A DNA stretch of 64,000 nt from an uncultured Paracoccaceae bacterium (lineage in GTDB: Bacteria; Pseudomonadota; Alphaproteobacteria; Rhodobacterales; Rhodobacteraceae). Made by a program: the position numbers and the translations under genes. Positions 34,526 through 41,986 of the stretch are shown piece by piece. The notes under the pieces are model-generated. The model had not been told where the DNA came from and did no database searches. It was given only the letters and a program-made list of their open reading frames with translations. The stretch is taken from positions 1-64,000 of the forward strand of contig CANNFE010000003.1 in the NCBI GenBank assembly GCA_947503775.1, in the 5' to 3' direction. Positions within the stretch are counted from its first letter, which is position 1; every line of letters begins with the position of its first letter.

Positions 34526-35400
34526 CGTGCGCCTTTCCGGATCTGTCGGGGATCTTCGGCTTGTGGGCGCGGGGCAGTATCGCGGATCAGGCGCTCTTCG
34601 CCGGAGAGGCAGACGAACCGCTCGCCGCGCAGGCGCCCGATCAGGGTGAGGCCGACCTGCCGCGCGATCTCAACCCCCCAGGCAGTGAAACCTGATCGCG
34701 AGGCGAGGATCGGGATGCCCATCAGCGCGGTCTTGATGACCATCTCGGAGGTCAGACGGCCCGTCGTGTAGAGCATTTTATCCGATGCGGTCGCGCCCTC
34801 GGACAGCATCCAGCCCGCAATCTTGTCGACGGCGTTGTGGCGGCCGACATCCTCCATGTAAACGAGGGGCTGGGCGCCCTCGCACAGGACCGTGCCGTGA
34901 ATTGCCCCCGCTTCGAGATAGAGCGATGGCATCCGGTTGATCCGCGCCGAAAGCGCGTAGAGATCGGACAGCTTGAGCGTGGTTTGAGGCAGCTGCACCT
35001 CGTCCAGCCCTTCCATCATGTCGCCGAAGACAGTACCGAAGGCGCAGCCGCTGGTGCGGGTCTTCTTCTTGAGCTTCTCTTCATGGCGGGTGGTGCCGTC
35101 AGTGCGGACGACGACCGTTTCAAGCTCGTCGTCATAATCGATGCCCCTGATGGCCTCATCGGGGGATAGCATCCTCTGGTTGAGGAGAAATCCAAGGGCC
35201 AGATAGGCCGGATAATCGCCGATCGTCATCGCCGTGACGATCTCGGTACCGTTGAGGAAAATCGTCAGCGGGCGCTCTTCGACGACGGCCGTTTCGACCG
35301 TCTGGCCGGACGCGTCGATGCCGGTGACGGCACGTGTCAGGCCCGGTGCCTGCGGATTGGGCGCGATCAGAACGCCATCGAGATCGTGAGAAATTGCCAA
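34522..35400 (-). CDS. fdhD: Formate dehydrogenase accessory sulfurtransferase
   Basis: A 292-residue FdhD, which transfers sulfur from IscS to the molybdenum cofactor to activate formate dehydrogenase. Conserved segments EERPLTIFLNG, ALGFLLNQ, EDVGRHNAVDKIAGW and FTAWGVEIARQVGLTLIGRL are seen. The sulfur-carrying loop reads TSGCAFGT: one cysteine (C119) is kept, while the second cysteine of the classical C-x2-C is glycine. First gene of the five-gene Mo-cofactor operon, divergent from azlC with 62 nt between them. Confidence 0.94.
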   Translation of the reverse strand: MAISHDLDGVLIAPNPQAPGLTRAVTGIDASGQTVETAVVEERPLTIFLNGTEIVTAMTIGDYPAYLALGFLLNQRMLSPDEAIRGIDYDDELETVVVRTDGTTRHEEKLKKKTRTSGCAFGTVFGDMMEGLDEVQLPQTTLKLSDLYALSARINRMPSLYLEAGAIHGTVLCEGAQPLVYMEDVGRHNAVDKIAGWMLSEGATASDKMLYTTGRLTSEMVIKTALMGIPILASRSGFTAWGVEIARQVGLTLIGRLRGERFVCLSGEERLIRDTAPRPQAEDPRQIRKGAR

Positions 35401-35462
35401 TTGCGGTTCCGTTTTGGGGTCGATATTCAGTCGGTCATGTCTTGCCAGACTAAGGTCTTCGG

Positions 35463-36158
35463 ATGACCGTCACCACCACGAAATCGGCCTATGCCCTGGG
35501 TCTTCAGGATGGCTTCCCCTTTCTGATCGCAGTGATCCCGTTTGCCGTCCTTTTCGGAGTGGTCGCGACCGAGGCGGGGCTCGACCTTTTGCAGGTCCTG
35601 TCCTTCAGCGTCGTGGTCATTGCGGGCGCCGCGCAATTCACCGCGCTTCAACTGATGATAGAGGAGGCGCCGACGCTGGTGATCCTTGTAACAGCGCTCG
35701 CGGTAAACCTGAGGATGGCGATGTATTCGGCGTCTCTGACGCCCTATCTGGGCGACGCGCCGCTTCTGACACGGGTCTTCGTGTCGTACTTTCTGGTCGA
35801 TCAAAGTTATGCCTGCTCGATCGCGCGGTTCGAGGAGAATCCGCATTGGAGCACGGCGACCCGAGTGTCGTACTTCTTTGGCGCGATCACATTCGTCTGC
35901 CCGATGTGGTATGCGATGACGGTCGTGGGCGCCCTGATCGGAACGACGTTGCCCGAATGGCTCGCGCTCGATTTCGCGGTGCCGATCACATTTCTGGCGT
36001 TGATCGCGCCGATGCTGCGCACAATCCCGCATCTGGCGGCCGCCGTCACGTCGATCGTTCTGGCGCTGGTCTTTGCCTTTCTGCCCTATAATCTTGGCCT
36101 TTTGATCGCGGCGCTCACGGCGATGGCGGTCGGAGCGGAACTGGAGCGGCGCGCGTGA
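35463..36158 (+). CDS. azlC: AzlC-family branched-chain amino acid exporter, large subunit
   Basis: A 231-residue membrane protein with about seven hydrophobic segments and AzlC features (FSVVVIAGAAQFTALQLM, NLRMAMYSASLTPYL). With AzlD it forms an inner-membrane exporter for branched-chain amino acids or similar compounds. The final codon and stop overlap the azlD GTG start by four bases. Confidence 0.93.
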   Translation: MTVTTTKSAYALGLQDGFPFLIAVIPFAVLFGVVATEAGLDLLQVLSFSVVVIAGAAQFTALQLMIEEAPTLVILVTALAVNLRMAMYSASLTPYLGDAPLLTRVFVSYFLVDQSYACSIARFEENPHWSTATRVSYFFGAITFVCPMWYAMTVVGALIGTTLPEWLALDFAVPITFLALIAPMLRTIPHLAAAVTSIVLALVFAFLPYNLGLLIAALTAMAVGAELERRA

Positions 36159-36490
36159 TCACCGATGATGGCCTTGTCTGGACGATCATCTTCGCGCTGG
36201 GCGCAGGCACCTTCCTGATCCGGTTTTCGTTTCTCGGAATCGTGGGCAAGCGGCCCCTGCCCGACTGGCTGCTGCGGCATCTGCGCTATACCGCTGTTGC
36301 GGTTCTGCCGGGGCTTGTTGCGCCGCTGATCTTCTGGCCTGCGGCGACGGGCGGAGAGCTTGATCCCGCGCGACTGTTGGCGGCGCTTTTTACGGTGATT
36401 TTCGGTCTTCTGACGCGCAATATCCTGGCTGCGATCATGGGCGGTCTATCGACGCTTTATGTCGCGCAGATCGCCTTGCGCCTCATCTAG
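36155..36490 (+). CDS. azlD: AzlD-family transporter small subunit
   Basis: A 111-residue protein with four hydrophobic segments, the small partner of AzlC. The start is GTG inside the azlC stop region (GTGA). The last four bases CTAG serve both this gene's TAG and the TAG of the convergent lipoprotein gene. Confidence 0.92.
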   Translation: MITDDGLVWTIIFALGAGTFLIRFSFLGIVGKRPLPDWLLRHLRYTAVAVLPGLVAPLIFWPAATGGELDPARLLAALFTVIFGLLTRNILAAIMGGLSTLYVAQIALRLI

Positions 36491-37074
36491 CGCGGCGCCT
36501 CGATCCCTTCGGCGATATCGCGGTCGTAGAGACGATTCTGTACGCCCGGAAGTTCGGCAAAGGCGCGGTGAAGGCGCATCGGGAACCATGTCCGCGGCAG
36601 GCTTTGAAAGCCGGGAACATCTTCGAGGATATCCGTCACGGATTGCGCGCAATGGGCCTTGGGAACCGCGCCGTAGGCCATGGCGGACTGCATGATCTGC
36701 TCTGCGATCTCGGGCGAGACAACCATCGTCTGAGACAAAAGCTCGAGATTTTCGTTTGTATAAAAGGCGATATAGGCCTCGAGCATCGCGTCGGTCATGC
36801 CGAAGATGACGTCGTTGCGCTCGGCAAAGGAGTCGTGCGCGAAGTTGCCAGCGGGATCGAAGACGACGCGCTGGGAGCCGTTGATGAGAAGCCCGGTATG
36901 GGCACCGGAGCCGTCGCGGCCGCGCGCTGTGAATAGGGTGATCGAGGTCGGGCCGGGATGTTGGTAGACGGCCCTTGAGACGACATCGTCGCTGGCCCAG
37001 CGCGGTTCAGGCCCGCCACAGCCCGCAAGCAAAAGGGCGCCGCAAAGCGCCGTCACCACACGAGAATTAGGCAT
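36487..37074 (-). CDS. Putative lipoprotein with possible permuted NlpC/P60-like fold
   Basis: A 195-residue protein with a signal sequence ending in a lipobox LLAGC. The mature part has SITLFTARG, then GAHTGLLIN with a conserved-looking histidine, VVFDPAGNFAH, and later PKAHCAQSVTDIL with a cysteine. Histidine first and cysteine later is the order in circularly permuted NlpC/P60 (YiiX/LRAT-like) proteins, so an acyl- or peptide-hydrolase role is possible; this is inference from pattern only. The ATG at 37074 lies one base after the stop of the oxidase subunit IV gene. Confidence 0.65.
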   Translation of the reverse strand: MPNSRVVTALCGALLLAGCGGPEPRWASDDVVSRAVYQHPGPTSITLFTARGRDGSGAHTGLLINGSQRVVFDPAGNFAHDSFAERNDVIFGMTDAMLEAYIAFYTNENLELLSQTMVVSPEIAEQIMQSAMAYGAVPKAHCAQSVTDILEDVPGFQSLPRTWFPMRLHRAFAELPGVQNRLYDRDIAEGIEAPR

Positions 37075-37075
37075 G

Positions 37076-37213
37076 TCAGGAGGCGAAGAGCGCCAGGAAG
37101 ACGAGGATGCCGACGATGATCCCGACGCTCCACACGGTGAAGCTAACGAAGCGTTCGAACGTCTTTTCCTGTTCGGTGATGTCCATCTCACCTTCTTTGT
37201 AATCGTCAGCCAC
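37076..37213 (-). CDS. aa3-type cytochrome c oxidase subunit IV
   Basis: A 45-residue single-pass membrane protein beginning (GTG start) ADDYKEGEMDITEQEKTFER and continuing with a transmembrane helix (FTVWSVGIIVGILVFLALF). It matches the small fourth subunit of alphaproteobacterial aa3 oxidases. AAGGAG stands seven bases before the GTG. It is followed at once by the lipoprotein gene, so the two probably share a transcript. The main oxidase subunits are not in this window, as is usual for this gene. Confidence 0.92.
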   Translation of the reverse strand: MADDYKEGEMDITEQEKTFERFVSFTVWSVGIIVGILVFLALFAS

Positions 37214-37272
37214 GGATCAGCTCCTTGAAAAACGGGTGTCAGCGAGGTCTCTAGACGATTCCAGCGGGTCTG

Positions 37273-37752
37273 TCACGTCGTTGAAATATCATTGTTTTCA
37301 GAGAGTTGCTTATCTTCCAGCTCTTGAAAGAGACGGAAGCCGATCCGGTTGGGTTCGGCGGCGTCGATATGTTTGGGCAAGGCGCGGAGCGTCACGTTCA
37401 TCTGGGTGACATGCTGGATCATCTGGGTCTTCGCGCCGGTTGGATCGGTGCCGTAGAAGGTGACGATATCGGGGTCGAAATAGCCCATCCCCTCAATCTT
37501 GAGCGTACCACTGGTGGAGCCGACAAAGCCCATCGCTAGCTCGTGTTCATTGTCGAGCGTTTCCTCGAACTTCTTGATATAGAAGATAATTCTCTCGTAA
37601 GCCCAGCGTGCCGGGCTTTTCTTGGCCGCGGCTTTCTTCAGCTCCTCAGGCACGTCGGGGCAGTGTGCCTCGGGGGTGACGTGGACTTCGCTGATGGCGG
37701 GGATGGCGTCGGCTTCTAGGGCCTCGGCGGAGGTTTGGATCGGACTTGTCAT
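37273..37752 (-). CDS. DUF6173-like conserved protein
   Basis: A 159-residue soluble protein with the conserved core HELAMGFVGSTSGTLKIEGM, then GYFDPDIVTFYG, GAKTQMIQHVTQMNVTLRAL and RIGFRL. GGAG precedes the ATG by five bases. The family, which I recall as DUF6173 in Rhodobacterales, has no known function. It is a monocistronic gene as far as can be seen. Confidence 0.75.
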   Translation of the reverse strand: MTSPIQTSAEALEADAIPAISEVHVTPEAHCPDVPEELKKAAAKKSPARWAYERIIFYIKKFEETLDNEHELAMGFVGSTSGTLKIEGMGYFDPDIVTFYGTDPTGAKTQMIQHVTQMNVTLRALPKHIDAAEPNRIGFRLFQELEDKQLSENNDISTT

Positions 37753-38012
37753 AGGCGCTCCGGCTGTGGGTCGAGGAGCAGTCTAGTGGAGTGTTGCGCC
37801 GGGGGGCGAGTGGGAAATTGCCGCGTCGGCATCCGGTCGGAGTGCCGTAGGCATGCCGGAGGAGGCAAATTCGGGTGGTTAACGCATGCTTGACGGGCCG
37901 TGCGGGGCCTGAGGACCCTGTGTTGTCTGACGGGATCACTTGCGGTCGGGGTTGGTAAAAGGACGGTGACTGCAACGCGCGTTGCGGAGACCGATTTCGC
38001 AGGATGAAACAA
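37753..38012. other. 260-nt intergenic region with a 14-bp palindrome
   Basis: No gene was found. GCAACGCGCGTTGC at 37972-37985 is a perfect palindrome 28 nt downstream of the metallo-hydrolase stop and could be a regulator site or a hairpin. The part near 37753-37850 must contain the promoter of the DUF6173 gene. Confidence 0.4.
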
Positions 38013-39041
38013 TCAGGCCCCGGATCGTTGCCAGAGCCAGCTTTCATCATCGGTTAACGTTCTGGTCACACGTCCTGTCGTCAAAAGATGATTGAGATGG
38101 GCCACCGCCTCGGCCAGGGCGAGACCGTATTCGCCGCCCCGGATCTCTCGTTTGAAAAGGACCGGGAAGCAGTCGGCGGCTGTGTGGGGCTCCTCGAGGA
38201 AGAGGGCGAGACGGTCGAGCGCATGCTCGTGATTGTCGATGAGCTGCTTGAGCCGGAACGGCAGTCCGGTGAAAGGCAGCTTATGGCCGCCAAGGACGAG
38301 GTGATGGTCCTCGGCCAGCGTTGCGAAGTAGCGACACGAGGCGAGCCATTCGGCCAGCGGATCGGCCTCGGGCTCGTTCGGGTGAACGCCGATATTCGGC
38401 GAGATCGAAGGGAGAAGCTGGTCGCCGGCGAGGATCAGGTTGTCCGTCTCGGACCAGAGGACGGCGTGTTCCGGCGCATGACCATGGCCAATCTCGATCC
38501 GCCAGGTGCGACCCGCCGCCTCGATCCGGTCGCCCTGCTGGATCCGACGAAAGCCGGGCGGAAGAGGGGCGACCGCATCGGCGAAGTTGAAGGGGCGGGA
38601 ATTGGCGCGATCTTCGTAGATGTCGCTTGCCATCCCGGCACGGCGATAGAAGGTCAGCGCCTGCGCGCTGGGGCGGTCCTGCTCGTCCAGCGTCAGCATC
38701 CGGGCGTAGAGCCAGGAGGTGCGGGTGGTCCAAAGCTCGGCGCCCTGCTCCTGAAACCAGCCGGCGAGGCCGATATGGTCGGGATGGTAATGGGTGACGA
38801 TCAGGCGGTGGACTGGCTTTCCGGCGAGGGGACCGGTGAGGATGGCGGTCCAGAGGTCGCGGGTCTTTTGCGAGGCGAAACCGGTGTCGATAATCGTCCA
38901 GCCGTCCCCGTCATCGAGCGCGTAGACATTGACGTGATCGAGCGCCATCGGAAGCGGCAGGCGGAACCAGAGGATGCCTGGCGCGACCTCGATCCCGTCG
39001 GGGCCGGTGGGGGGCGTGTCCCAATGGTAGTGGATGGTCAT
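38013..39041 (-). CDS. Metallo-beta-lactamase-fold hydrolase
   Basis: A 342-residue MBL-fold enzyme. The metal motif THYHPDHIGL, the later GHAPEHAVLW histidine, AGDQLLPS aspartate and the final GGHKLP histidine make a complete two-metal site. Upstream of the motif, NVYALDDGDGWTIIDTGF is typical. The C-terminal ~80 residues form a helical region seen in LACTB2-like or BLACT-type proteins. The start ATG at 39041 has no clear Shine-Dalgarno site. The substrate is unknown; nearby acyl-CoA dehydrogenase genes suggest a thioester or small-molecule hydrolase. Confidence 0.85.
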   Translation of the reverse strand: MTIHYHWDTPPTGPDGIEVAPGILWFRLPLPMALDHVNVYALDDGDGWTIIDTGFASQKTRDLWTAILTGPLAGKPVHRLIVTHYHPDHIGLAGWFQEQGAELWTTRTSWLYARMLTLDEQDRPSAQALTFYRRAGMASDIYEDRANSRPFNFADAVAPLPPGFRRIQQGDRIEAAGRTWRIEIGHGHAPEHAVLWSETDNLILAGDQLLPSISPNIGVHPNEPEADPLAEWLASCRYFATLAEDHHLVLGGHKLPFTGLPFRLKQLIDNHEHALDRLALFLEEPHTAADCFPVLFKREIRGGEYGLALAEAVAHLNHLLTTGRVTRTLTDDESWLWQRSGA

Positions 39042-39120
39042 GCGAAACCGACCAGGGAGGAAGGGATCTGTGACGGCGCCGCAATACGGTGAGGATCGCG
39101 CCCGGCCCGAGGGTGGGTGC

Positions 39121-39174
39121 ATCGCACCCGTCCTGGGGGGCGGGTCGGGTGCGATCCGGGGCTGACGCCCCGGA
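39121..39174. repeat. Double inverted repeat between two genes
   Basis: ATCGCACCCG (39121-39130) and CGGGTGCGAT (39146-39155) form a perfect 10-bp inverted repeat with a 15-base spacer. Overlapping at the last base, TCCGGGGC-TGAC-GCCCCGGA (39155-39174) forms an 8-bp hairpin. They lie between the acyl-CoA dehydrogenase stop and the hydrolase start. They probably stop or stabilise transcripts; they might also be a dispersed repeat. Confidence 0.6.
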
Positions 39175-39216
39175 AGAAGCTATGAGCAGGTGAGCCGGAT
39201 CTCACCCGAACCAAAA

Positions 39217-40920
39217 TCACGCCGCCAGATCGTCGTTGGTCAGGGCAAAGATGGCGTCGGCTCCGTCGCGGGTCTGGGCGAGAAGCGCCGTATGCTCGGG
39301 CAGGAGGCGGCGGATGTAGAAGGCGGCGAGGCGCTGGCGGCTGTCGTCTCCGTGCAAGGCGGAGGCGAGGTGATAGTGCGCGCCTAGGATCCGGGCAAAG
39401 GCCTTGAGATAGGCGGTCGCGCCGACGAAGCGCTCGTTTAGATCCGATTGCCCGACGAGCCATTCGGTGGTCTCGCGCAGGGATTCGGCGGCCTGCCAGA
39501 CAGCCTCTCCCAGCTCTTTATGGGTCTTGCGAGCGTGTTCGGCGCAGTCGATGACCTCGTCGATCAGGCGGAAGGCGGCATCGCCCCCATCCATCAGCTT
39601 GCGGGCAACGAGGTCCATCGCCTGAATACCATTGGTGCCTTCGTAGATCGCGGTGACGCGGACGTCGCGGGAATACTGCGCGGCGCCGGTTTCCTCGATG
39701 AAGCCCATGCCGCCATGGACCTGAACGCCCTCGTGAGCGACCTCCATGCCGACCTCGGTGCCGAAGGATTTGGCGATCGGGGTGAGGAACGCGGCGCGGG
39801 CCTGCCAGTCGGCATCGCCGGTGGCGGTGGCCATGTCGATCGCGACGGCGCAAGACAGGTTAATGGCGCGGGCGGCGTAGGTGTCGGCCTTCATCGCCGA
39901 GAGCATGCGGCGCACGTCGGCATGTTCGATGATCGCGCCGGTGCCGGGCGCCTTGCCCTGCTTGCGGTCAACGGCATAGGCCAGCGCATGCTGATACGCG
40001 CCTTCAGCGACGCCGACGCCCTGGACGCCGACGCCGAGACGGGCGTTGTTCATCATGGTAAACATGGCGGCCATGCCCCTATGCGGCTCGCCGATCAGCC
40101 AGCCCTTGGCCTCGTTATACTCCATCACCGCGGTGGGGGAGCCATGGAGACCCATCTTGTGCTCAAGGCTGACAACCTTGAGATCGTTGGCGACGCCGGC
40201 ATTGCCGTTCTCGTCGGGCAGGCGCTTGGGCACCATGAAGAGCGAGATGCCCTTGGTGCCCGGCACTCCGTCCGGGAGGCGGGCGAGGACGAGATGGCAG
40301 ACGTTTTCGGTGAAGTCATTGTCGCCCCAGCTGATGTAGATCTTCTGGCCGGAGATGCGGTAGGTGCCGTCATCGTTAGGCTCGGCTTTGGAGCGGAGCG
40401 CGCCGACATCGGATCCGGCCTGTGGTTCGGTCAGGTTCATGGTGCCGCACCATTCACCGGAGATGAGCTTGGGCAGGTAAAGGTCCTTGATGGCGTCCGA
40501 GGCGTGATGCTCGAGCGCCTCGATCTGGCCTTGGGTCATCAGCGGGTTGAGTTGAAGCGACAGGCAGGCGGACGACATCATCTCGTTGACGGCCGTTGTC
40601 AGCGTCATCGGCAGGCCCATTCCGCCAAATTCGGGATCGGCGGACATGCCGATCCAGCCGCCCTCGGCGATGGCCTGATAGCCGTCGCCGAAGCCTTGGG
40701 ACGTGCGCACGACGCCGTTCTCAAGCCGGGCGGGGTCGGTGTCGCCATTGCGCTGGAGCGGGGCAAGGATCTCTTCGCAGAGCTTGGCGGCCTCGGTGAG
40801 GATCTGATCGGCGAGTTCGGGCGTTGCCTCGGCGAAGCGGTCGGTCGCGGTGACGCGGTCGAAGCCGGTGACGTGGTCCATCAGGAAGCGGAAGTCTGCG
40901 ACGGGAGCGCGATATGGCAT
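39217..40920 (-). CDS. Acyl-CoA dehydrogenase, DmdC-like
   Basis: A 567-residue FAD enzyme of the long acyl-CoA dehydrogenase group that carries the extra C-terminal domain. Conserved parts are WCGTMNLTEPQAGSDVGALR, ISGQKIYISWGDND, NARLGVGVQGVGVAEGAYQH, MEVAHEGVQVHGGMGFIEE and YEGTNGIQAMDL with the catalytic glutamate. The enzymes DmdC (methylmercaptopropionyl-CoA dehydrogenase) and related fatty acyl-CoA dehydrogenases share this layout. No dmdA, dmdB or dmdD is nearby, so DMSP use is only a possibility. The ATG at 40920 follows AAGGAC. Divergent from sua5. Confidence 0.9.
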   Translation of the reverse strand: MPYRAPVADFRFLMDHVTGFDRVTATDRFAEATPELADQILTEAAKLCEEILAPLQRNGDTDPARLENGVVRTSQGFGDGYQAIAEGGWIGMSADPEFGGMGLPMTLTTAVNEMMSSACLSLQLNPLMTQGQIEALEHHASDAIKDLYLPKLISGEWCGTMNLTEPQAGSDVGALRSKAEPNDDGTYRISGQKIYISWGDNDFTENVCHLVLARLPDGVPGTKGISLFMVPKRLPDENGNAGVANDLKVVSLEHKMGLHGSPTAVMEYNEAKGWLIGEPHRGMAAMFTMMNNARLGVGVQGVGVAEGAYQHALAYAVDRKQGKAPGTGAIIEHADVRRMLSAMKADTYAARAINLSCAVAIDMATATGDADWQARAAFLTPIAKSFGTEVGMEVAHEGVQVHGGMGFIEETGAAQYSRDVRVTAIYEGTNGIQAMDLVARKLMDGGDAAFRLIDEVIDCAEHARKTHKELGEAVWQAAESLRETTEWLVGQSDLNERFVGATAYLKAFARILGAHYHLASALHGDDSRQRLAAFYIRRLLPEHTALLAQTRDGADAIFALTNDDLAA

Positions 40921-40971
40921 GGTTTGTCCTTCGGACGGCGTGTAACTACGGGGCTTGACGAGAGGGTAAAG

Positions 40972-41955
40972 ATGGACAGCGACCCCGCAACTGAAACGCA
41001 GCGTCATAGCCTCGCGACGCTGGGGCTTGGCCCGGACAAGGCGGATCTGGCACAGGCTGCCGAGATCCTGCGGGAGGGCGGGCTTGTCGCGTTCCCGACG
41101 GAGACGGTTTACGGGCTTGGCGCGGATGCGCGGAACGCAGAGGCTGTGGCGCGGATCTATGAGGCGAAGGGGCGGCCGAGCTTCAATCCGCTGATCGTGC
41201 ATGTCGGAAGCTTTGAGGCTGCGGGAGAGATCGCGGTGCTTGACCGCGCCTCGAAAGCCGTTGCGCGCGTGCTGTGGCCAGGGCCGCTGACGCTGGTTTT
41301 GCCGGTCCGGGAGGGATCCGGCCTGTCGTCGCTGGTCACGGCGGGGCTGCCTTCGGTTGCGGTGCGGATGCCGGCGGGCAAGGTGGCGCAGCGATTGCTG
41401 GAGGCCTTTGGAGGCCCTATCGCAGCGCCGTCGGCCAATCCGTCAGGGCGGGTCAGCCCGACGACGGCCAGCCATGTTTTCTCGGGGCTGAGCGGGAAGA
41501 TCGATGCTGTCATCGATGGCGGAGCCTGTGTCGTTGGGCTGGAATCCACGATCATCGATCTGACCGGAACGCCGCGGCTTTTACGCGCCGGAGGCGTGCC
41601 GGTGGAGGAGATCGAGGCGTTGATCAGGACCTCTTTGATCGCGCCTCTGCCCGGGGAGCAACCGACGGCGCCGGGGCAGCTTGCCTCGCATTACGCACCG
41701 AAGGGCCGGGTTCGGCTGGGCGCCGAGACGGCAGAGCCGGGCGAGACGCATCTGGGGTTTGGCGCGGTGACTGGCGATCTGACCCTGTCGGAAACCGGCG
41801 ATCTGAAAGAGGCGGCCACGCGGCTTTTCGACTGCCTTCACAAGATCGATGCGATGAACGCGACGCGGATCGCTGTTGCGCCCGTTCCAAGAGAGGGCTT
41901 GGGCCGCGCGATCAATGATCGGCTTGAGCGAGCGGCCGCGCCCCGAGCAGAATAG
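40972..41955 (+). CDS. sua5: Threonylcarbamoyl-AMP synthase (Sua5 type)
   Basis: A 327-residue enzyme that makes threonylcarbamoyl-AMP for the t6A base at tRNA position 37. The N-terminal YrdC domain has GGLVAFPTETVYGLGADA and SANPSGRVSPTTASHV; the C-terminal Sua5 domain follows the linker PGQLASHYAPKG. The ATG at 40972 comes after GAGGG; the long open frame upstream is non-coding shadow of the acyl-CoA dehydrogenase. Length fits full Sua5 rather than the shorter TsaC. Confidence 0.94.
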   Translation: MDSDPATETQRHSLATLGLGPDKADLAQAAEILREGGLVAFPTETVYGLGADARNAEAVARIYEAKGRPSFNPLIVHVGSFEAAGEIAVLDRASKAVARVLWPGPLTLVLPVREGSGLSSLVTAGLPSVAVRMPAGKVAQRLLEAFGGPIAAPSANPSGRVSPTTASHVFSGLSGKIDAVIDGGACVVGLESTIIDLTGTPRLLRAGGVPVEEIEALIRTSLIAPLPGEQPTAPGQLASHYAPKGRVRLGAETAEPGETHLGFGAVTGDLTLSETGDLKEAATRLFDCLHKIDAMNATRIAVAPVPREGLGRAINDRLERAAAPRAE

Positions 41956-41973
41956 ACGCCGTCTTGCGGCGTC
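41955..41973. terminator. Bidirectional hairpin between convergent genes
   Basis: GACGCCG and CGGCGTC form a perfect 7-bp stem around five bases. The first G is the last base of the sua5 stop codon, and the stem lies 14 nt from the end of the PilJ-type gene. It probably ends transcripts from both sides, although neither side has a long U-run. Confidence 0.55.
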
Positions 41974-41986
41974 TCGGCCCGGGCGA

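Noticed and set aside
37646-38050. An open frame across the gap upstream of the DUF6173 gene
   Set aside because: No ribosome binding site, overlap with the coding start of the DUF6173 gene in another frame, and Pro/Arg-rich composition.
39448-40971. A 508-codon N-terminal extension in frame with sua5
   Set aside because: It lies antisense to the acyl-CoA dehydrogenase and has a repetitive composition; the YrdC domain starts properly after the ATG at 40972, which has its own GAGGG site.
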